Assembly (NCBI GenBank): GCA_000961805.1
Contig: LADV01000295.1
Location: forward strand, 1-13,404
Direction of reading: 5' to 3'
DNA: 13,404 bases
Source: Peptococcaceae bacterium BRH_c23
GTDB taxonomy: Bacteria > Bacillota_B > Desulfitobacteriia > Desulfitobacteriales > Desulfitobacteriaceae
The notes under the pieces were generated by a model. The model was given only the letters and a program-made list of their open reading frames with translations. It did no database searches and was not told the DNA's origin. The translations under genes were made by a program, and so were the position numbers. Shown here piece by piece: positions 9,031-13,404 of the stretch. Numbering within the stretch: position 1 is the stretch's first letter; every line of letters begins with the position of its first letter.

Positions 9031-10422
9031 CTAAAACTCACAAGAATTCGCCGTTCTCGGGAAAGAGATCACATCGCGGATATTGGACATTCCAGTCAAG
9101 TACATGATAACTCGTTCAAAACCCAGGCCGTACCCTGCATGCTTTACGCCACCATATCGTCTAATGTCAAGATACCACCCGTAATCCTCAGGATTCAATC
9201 CAGATTCTTGCATTCGACTTTGTAAGATCTCAAGACGTTCTTCGCGCTGACTTCCCCCGATGATCTCACCAACTCCTGGAACGAGCAAATCCATGGCTGC
9301 CACGGTTTTGTTATCGTCATTTAATCGCATATAGAACGCTTTAATTCCTTTAGGGTAATCTGAAACAAAGACTGGTTTCTTAAAGATCTTTTCTGTCAAG
9401 TAACGTTCATGCTCTGTTTGAAGATCCATACCCCAATGAACGGGATACTCAAAGTCCACATCTTCCTTCTCCAACAGTTCTACTGCCTCAGTATAGGTAA
9501 TATGACCAAACTCGGAGCTTAAGATATTTCCTAACCGATCAAATAAGGTCTTATCGACAAAGTTATTGAAAAATGCCATTTCTTCAGGAGCATTATCCGA
9601 AGCATACTGAATGATAAATTTCATCATCTCTTCAGCCAAATTCATATTATCGGCAAGATCTGCAAAAGCGATCTCTGGTTCAATCATCCAAAATTCCGCA
9701 GCATGTCTCGCGGTATTGGAATTTTCCGCTCGAAACGTGGGGCCAAACGTATAGACATTGCGAAAAGCCATACAATACGTCTCTACATTGAGCTGACCAC
9801 TGACCGTTAGACTGGCAACACGTCCAAAAAAGTCTTTGGAAAAATCAAGGTTACCCGCCTCGTCCTTAGGTGGTTGAGCCATATCTAGTGCTGTTACCCG
9901 GAACATCTCTCCAGCACCCTCAGCATCACTGCCGGTAATAATCGGGGTATGCACATAGACATAACCCTTTTCCTGAAAGAATTTGTGAATGGCATAGGCA
10001 ACCACAGACCGCACCCGAAAGACTGCGGCAAACGTATTCGTTCTGGGGCGCAGATGGGCAATCGTCCGTAGATATTCAAACGTATGCCGTTTCTTCTGGA
10101 GAGGATAATCCGCCGCAGACAAGGCCAGAATCTCGATTTTCTCCGCTTTTAATTCAAAGGGTTGCTTTGCTCCCGGTGAAGGGACAAGGGTTCCTTGGAT
10201 ACGCAGGGCAGAACTAATCGTAAGCTTCCCAATCTCCATAAAATTTTCCAGACTTTCTTCAAAAACCACCTGAATGTTTTCGAAAAAACTTCCATCATTA
10301 ATTTCTATGAAGCCAAACGCCTTGGAAGTGCGCACGGTGCGAACCCACCCAGATAGCTCCACCTTTTGATTGAGAAACTGGTCAGTCCCTCTGTAAATTT
10401 CCTTAACGGTTGCCAATTGCAT
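9031..10422 (-). CDS. asnS: Asparaginyl-tRNA synthetase
   Basis: AsnRS, a class IIb synthetase, charges tRNA(Asn) with asparagine using ATP. The 463-residue protein has the family length (E. coli 466). The N-terminal OB-fold anticodon-binding domain spans about residues 15-105 ([26 protein letters not shown]). The catalytic core holds [16 protein letters not shown], motif 2 [15 protein letters not shown] (about 226-240) and motif 3 [17 protein letters not shown] (about 428-444), ending in DVISFPRT. The ATG at 10420-10422 is chosen because GAGGAGG (10429-10435) stands six bases upstream; an upstream in-frame start at 10446 lacks any ribosome site. It has its own promoter and no T-box leader: only about 80 bases separate promoter and start. 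Confidence 0.97.
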   Translation of the reverse strand: MQLATVKEIYRGTDQFLNQKVELSGWVRTVRTSKAFGFIEINDGSFFENIQVVFEESLENFMEIGKLTISSALRIQGTLVPSPGAKQPFELKAEKIEILALSAADYPLQKKRHTFEYLRTIAHLRPRTNTFAAVFRVRSVVAYAIHKFFQEKGYVYVHTPIITGSDAEGAGEMFRVTALDMAQPPKDEAGNLDFSKDFFGRVASLTVSGQLNVETYCMAFRNVYTFGPTFRAENSNTARHAAEFWMIEPEIAFADLADNMNLAEEMMKFIIQYASDNAPEEMAFFNNFVDKTLFDRLGNILSSEFGHITYTEAVELLEKEDVDFEYPVHWGMDLQTEHERYLTEKIFKKPVFVSDYPKGIKAFYMRLNDDNKTVAAMDLLVPGVGEIIGGSQREERLEILQSRMQESGLNPEDYGWYLDIRRYGGVKHAGYGLGFERVIMYLTGMSNIRDVISFPRTANSCEF

Positions 10423-10500
10423 AGTTTTCCTCCTCAAGCTACCCAAGAGAGTGTTAAACTCTAAATCAGCTGAATTTGAACTTCAATAAGTATTCTTGTA

Positions 10501-10529
10501 ATTATACCTGATTGGAATCCGAACTTCAA
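10501..10529 (-). promoter_or_regulatory. Sigma-A promoter of asnS
   Basis: On the minus strand TTGAAG (10524-10529) and a perfect TATAAT (10501-10506) are separated by exactly 17 bases. The -35 overlaps the stop codon of the chemoreceptor gene. The leader to the asnS ATG would be about 70 bases. The nine bases TTGAAGTTC at the -35 recur at 10478-10486, just downstream of the expected start point. Confidence 0.75.
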
Positions 10530-12544
10530 ATTACAAACCGCTTACTTTGGGCTTTCAATTCCTCCATCAAGACAATCAACTGTCTCGCACTATCCCGAAT
10601 CGTACTGATCGTTGCGCTCATTTCTTCCGTTGAAGCGGCTATCTCCTCTGTAGCAGCAGCATCTTCTTGACACATTTCTGAAACCATATGAACAGACTTA
10701 GCTACTGCCTGCTCCATTAGTACGACTTGCCGAACCTCACCCTCCATGACCGCCAGCAGTTGACCGACAGTTTGGGTCCCCTGTGAAATTTCTGTGAATT
10801 GTCCCAGTGCTCGATCCCCAATTCCCGATTGTTCTTCGATTAAGCTGACTGCCTCTTCTGTAGCTCGAGCTGAAGCTTCAACATTCAGAGTTACTTCATC
10901 GATCAGCTTTGCAATTTGAGAGGCACTTTGCCTTGATCCTTCGGCCAGCTTGCGGACTTCTTCGGCTACAACAGCAAATCCCCGTCCTGCTTCCCCAGCG
11001 CGAGCCGCCTCAATCGCTGCATTAAGAGCAAGGAGATTCGTCTGGTCAGAAATCTCGGTAATAATTTGGGTAATTCCACGAATTTCTCTCGTCTGCTCTC
11101 TCAGAATATGACTTCCCTTTTGGATTTCCTCCACTTTAGCCGTAAAGATATGCATCTTTGCCGCCAAATCCTTTAGTATTTCTTCACCACATAATGTTTG
11201 TGCAGTAACTTTAGAGGTACTTCCAGCGACGCGCTCCATATGCCCAGCTAAAATTCGGACACTCTGATTGATACCTTTACTTTGCACCCCGATCTCACTC
11301 GTACTCTCTGCAATTTTCTGAGCACTACTAGCTACCTGACTGACACTTAAAGCAACTTGATCTGCTCCTTGTGAGGTTTGATCGGTTGCAACCGAAATTC
11401 CTCTCGTTGATTCCTCTACATGCCACACAGCTTGATTAATCGAAAGGCAAACTTCTTTTGTATTGACAAGCATCTTTTTCATGGCCTTAGCCAAGGTCTC
11501 TAACTCTCCATACGAGTTCGTTTTAATATCAATGTTCAAATTACCTGTGGCCAGAACCTCCGCATCTTCCGCCAACTGAATCAATGGTCTGGTAAAGGCT
11601 AAAGAGACAAAATATCCAGAAACCACACCAAAAATAAGTACCAGTAATCCCACCATAAATATCCAACGTTTTAAAGTGTTTAACTCTTGCACTACCCCTT
11701 CCCGAGAAAGCACGGTCTTAATATAGCCCTTTACTTCACCTTGATAGTTTTTAAAAGGAATGAGTAAAACATTAGACTGGCCATCCCCACTGATCGTAAA
11801 TTGAGCTTGTCCATTAACGAGTGCTTTTACCAATCCTTCCGAGACTGGAAAATTATCTTGTCCTGTACCAGACAGTAACCCTCCATTCTCCTTCACATTT
11901 TTGACCATTGAGGTCGATGGATCGAGTAAATAGATAAAATAATCTCCGGGGTTCTTCTTCTGTAAAGCTCTTAAAAAATCATCACCGAAATCCATTCCAT
12001 ATTCTACAGTTCCTACCCACTGATCTTGATACTTGACTGGTACCACCACTCGAAATCCATATCCTTCGACCCCCTCTTCTAGCCCTTGCACTATTTTATG
12101 TTCTTGATTGGGCGTCACCACCGTAGGCCGAATTTTTGAAAGATCATCCCCGAATTTTTTTGGCGAATGTGCCCGGTAAAAGGAAGTGGCAGGTGCAACA
12201 TGAAACTGAAGTTGGCTGAAGCCTTCTTTCTTGATCTCTTCAAAGACAGGCTGGACAAGACGTACGATCGTAGCTCTGTCACGTTCTGCTAAGGCCTTTG
12301 CCACGTCTGGATTGAGGGTCATCGATAGCACCGAAGACTTCGCGCGATCTAGGCGATTATCGAATTCATCCTGTATTCCCTGTTCCACAAGTTTTTCCGT
12401 TTGAAGCTCGCTAGTTTTAAGCAGCTTCTCGGCATTCCAAAGGCTTGCTCCAGATAACGCTGCCACAACGACAATAACCACCAGACCAGCTAAAAGGGTA
12501 ATCCGGGTTTTAATTGACATTGAACGTTTGGTTAGTTTAGACAT
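10526..12544 (-). CDS. Methyl-accepting chemotaxis protein with a dCache_3-like sensor domain
   Basis: This transmembrane chemoreceptor passes ligand binding outside the cell to the CheA/CheW complex. The 672-residue protein has TM1 at about 15-34; an extracytoplasmic domain at about 35-292; TM2 at about 293-316; HAMP at about 317-370; and a long coiled-coil signalling domain ending at 672. The sensor holds [21 protein letters not shown] and a [17 protein letters not shown] segment, which I associate with the dCache_3 family. The tip hairpin has the invariant [20 protein letters not shown] and [18 protein letters not shown] (about 498-537). There is no C-terminal CheR-binding pentapeptide; it ends KRFVI. 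The ATG at 12542-12544 follows GGGGAG by about ten bases. No chemotaxis genes are adjacent, so it is an orphan receptor. The ligand is unknown. Confidence 0.95.
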   Translation of the reverse strand: MSKLTKRSMSIKTRITLLAGLVVIVVVAALSGASLWNAEKLLKTSELQTEKLVEQGIQDEFDNRLDRAKSSVLSMTLNPDVAKALAERDRATIVRLVQPVFEEIKKEGFSQLQFHVAPATSFYRAHSPKKFGDDLSKIRPTVVTPNQEHKIVQGLEEGVEGYGFRVVVPVKYQDQWVGTVEYGMDFGDDFLRALQKKNPGDYFIYLLDPSTSMVKNVKENGGLLSGTGQDNFPVSEGLVKALVNGQAQFTISGDGQSNVLLIPFKNYQGEVKGYIKTVLSREGVVQELNTLKRWIFMVGLLVLIFGVVSGYFVSLAFTRPLIQLAEDAEVLATGNLNIDIKTNSYGELETLAKAMKKMLVNTKEVCLSINQAVWHVEESTRGISVATDQTSQGADQVALSVSQVASSAQKIAESTSEIGVQSKGINQSVRILAGHMERVAGSTSKVTAQTLCGEEILKDLAAKMHIFTAKVEEIQKGSHILREQTREIRGITQIITEISDQTNLLALNAAIEAARAGEAGRGFAVVAEEVRKLAEGSRQSASQIAKLIDEVTLNVEASARATEEAVSLIEEQSGIGDRALGQFTEISQGTQTVGQLLAVMEGEVRQVVLMEQAVAKSVHMVSEMCQEDAAATEEIAASTEEMSATISTIRDSARQLIVLMEELKAQSKRFVI

Positions 12545-12612
12545 AATAATAAAACTCCCCCAGCTCTAAATTTGTGACATCTGACTATTACTATTTTTAT
12601 CAAGTTGCAAGA

Positions 12613-12671
12613 CCCCCACTTCAGAAAGTGGGGGCTTCGTAAAACTTCAGGGGGGTAGAGCCCCTTCGCTG
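12613..12671. repeat. Pair of GC-rich hairpins, possibly an IS200/IS605-type end or RNA
   Basis: Stem 1 is a perfect nine-pair hairpin, CCCCCACTT (12613-12621) with AAGTGGGGG (12626-12634), loop CAGA. Stem 2 pairs GGGG (12652-12655) with CCCC (12661-12664), and CAG (12648-12650) faces CTG (12669-12671). The arrangement resembles structured right ends and guide-RNA scaffolds of IS200/IS605 (TnpB) elements, from memory; no tnpA or tnpB is present. Stem 1 is not followed by a T-run in either direction. Confidence 0.4.
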
Positions 12672-12701
12672 GTATGTATGAGAAAATAATTAATAAATTA
12701 T

Positions 12702-12732
12702 AGCCTCAAAGAGAAGTCATCTCTTCGAGGCT
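12702..12732. repeat. Imperfect 13-bp hairpin
   Basis: AGCCTCAAAGAGA (12702-12714) pairs with TCTCTTCGAGGCT (12720-12732) with one mismatch around a five-base loop. On the minus strand it is followed by a T/A-rich run (TATAATTTATTAATTATTTT), so it could act as a minus-strand terminator, but no gene lies upstream on that strand. Confidence 0.5.
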
Positions 12733-12903
12733 TATATCAAACCTATTTCTAAGCCAGCCCAATAATCTACAACCCCTTTCAAAAAATTCATTGTATATAG
12801 TTTATCTTCTGAACCCTAATAATTTCCTTAATCTTTAACATTTTACACTGGATGATATAAAAGTAATGAAATCTAAATGACACAATTTATGTCTGTTAAG
12901 TGA

Positions 12904-12972
12904 CATAGTCTGAGAAATAAATAAAAAGCACCCAAAAACGAACACTTTGGGTGCTTTTTGAGCTAGACTATG
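12904..12972. terminator. Nested inverted repeat, strong terminator-like hairpin
   Basis: AAAAAGCACCCAAA (12923-12936) and TTTGGGTGCTTTTT (12946-12959) form a perfect 14-bp stem with a nine-base loop and T-runs on both strands, a classic bidirectional terminator. It is enclosed by a second perfect pair, CATAGTCT (12904-12911) and AGACTATG (12965-12972). No annotated gene reads into it from either side, so it may end an unseen small RNA or insulate the divergent genes. Confidence 0.65.
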
Positions 12973-13131
12973 ATTGAAATCACAACTGTATTTTGTTTTT
13001 TCCTTTACATTTAGCTTAATCCGTATTAACCGTCATAAATCTCTAATAATCTGTAACTCCTCAAATATTATCGTAGAAATCTTGACACACTATTCTAAAG
13101 ATGTGACTTACAGATTAAGGAGGAAATCAAA

Positions 13132-13365
13132 ATGACTTCATTTGCAGCCCAAATAGATGTTCGTCAATATGCTCCTAAGGATAAGCAACCAAACATTTTC
13201 AGCACTTGGAATAGTCTGAAATCGGGCGAAACAATGGAACTCACCAACGACCATGACCCCAAACCACTTTACTATCTGTTTTCTGCAGAACATGCTGGAC
13301 TGTTTACTTGGGACTATCTTCAAGAAGGGCCGGAGGTTTGGCGAGTCGCTATTACAAAAAAGTGA
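13132..13365 (+). CDS. DUF2249 domain protein (TusA-like, cysteine-free)
   Basis: The 77-residue protein is a stand-alone DUF2249 domain: an N-terminal IDVRQYAP motif, a central LKSGETMELTNDHDPKPLYY and the C-terminal EGPEVWRVAI. The pattern (D-x-R, then GE, then NDHDP) echoes the TusA/SirA fold, but the protein has no cysteine, so it cannot act as a TusA-type sulfur carrier. The family has no established function; its members often occur in anaerobes or denitrifiers near hemerythrin-like or redox genes. ATG at 13132-13134 follows AAGGAGG by eight bases, a strong site. Its downstream partner, if any, is outside the window. Confidence 0.9.
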   Translation: MTSFAAQIDVRQYAPKDKQPNIFSTWNSLKSGETMELTNDHDPKPLYYLFSAEHAGLFTWDYLQEGPEVWRVAITKK

Positions 13366-13394
13366 ACTCGTTCAACTAAAGTTGAACATCGAGT
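13366..13394 (+). other. Stem-loop directly after the DUF2249 gene
   Basis: ACTCGTTCAAC (13366-13376) pairs with GTTGAA (13381-13386) and, after a three-base bulge, CGAGT (13390-13394), loop TAAA. It begins at the base after the stop codon. No T-run follows in the ten bases left in the window, so a terminator is not proven; it could be a processing or stability hairpin. Confidence 0.45.
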
Positions 13395-13404
13395 CTTCGG
13401 TGGG

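Larger units (their letters stand above)
12545..13131. other. Gene-free, hairpin-rich stretch between the chemoreceptor and the DUF2249 gene
   Basis: These 587 bases lie between two divergent genes and show no frame with a ribosome site. They hold a GC-rich pair of hairpins (12613-12671), an imperfect 13-bp hairpin (12702-12732), a nested inverted repeat with a perfect 14-bp stem (12904-12972), and a lone TTGACA (13082-13087) without a good -10 in front of the DUF2249 gene. The rest is AT-rich. Confidence 0.7.

Noticed and set aside
10423..10525. T-box leader for asnS
   Set aside because: The leader is only about 70 bases and lacks the conserved T-box sequence and antiterminator hairpin.
12545..12680. 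c-di-GMP riboswitch ahead of the chemoreceptor
   Set aside because: The hairpins do not carry the conserved GEMM core sequences and lie in an arrangement unlike that class.

Overview
The window looks like a chromosomal segment of a low- to mid-GC anaerobic Firmicute, most likely a Desulfosporosinus/Desulfitobacterium-type member of the Clostridia. The reasons are the Bacillus-like ligA/pcrA/gatCAB neighbourhood, strong AGGAGG-type ribosome binding sites, frequent GTG and TTG starts, a family II (Mn-dependent) pyrophosphatase, a dCache-type chemoreceptor and a DUF2249 protein. The genus is an inference; no rRNA or other taxonomic marker is present.

Layout, left to right. (1) 1-823: start of the GatCAB amidotransferase operon on the minus strand (gatA cut by the window edge, gatC complete), with its own extended -10 promoter at 857-885. 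(2) 824-1050: a REP-like palindrome (920-982) and a terminator. (3) 1040-3122: an AT-rich accessory block holding an ECF sigma factor and a translationally coupled membrane protein with a DUF4367-type C-terminus (probable anti-sigma factor), both on the minus strand, and a divergently transcribed lipoprotein of unknown family. (4) 3142-3174: a perfect 14-bp stem terminator shared by the lipoprotein and ligA. (5) 3180-8562: pcrA, ppaC, ligA, all minus strand and probably read as pcrA > ppaC > ligA from an extended -10 promoter at 8590-8598. (6) 8563-9030: gene-free stretch with the pcrA promoter and a likely asnS terminator. (7) 9031-10422: asnS with a clear sigma-A promoter overlapping the end of the gene upstream. 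(8) 10526-12544: a chemoreceptor with a periplasmic dCache-like domain. (9) 12545-13131: about 590 gene-free bases with several strong hairpins, one of which may belong to IS200/IS605-type sequences. (10) 13132-13365: a small DUF2249 protein on the plus strand.

The core genes serve DNA repair and replication (PcrA helicase, LigA ligase), pyrophosphate removal (PpaC) and tRNA charging (AsnS, GatCAB). The accessory parts are for envelope or signal sensing (ECF sigma/anti-sigma plus lipoprotein; chemoreceptor). No CRISPR array, tRNA, rRNA or intact transposase was seen. The window is mostly ordinary core chromosome. The parts most worth a second look are the ECF/lipoprotein cassette set between ligA and gatC, the structured non-coding regions at 920-982 and 12600-12972, and the cysteine-free TusA-like DUF2249 protein.
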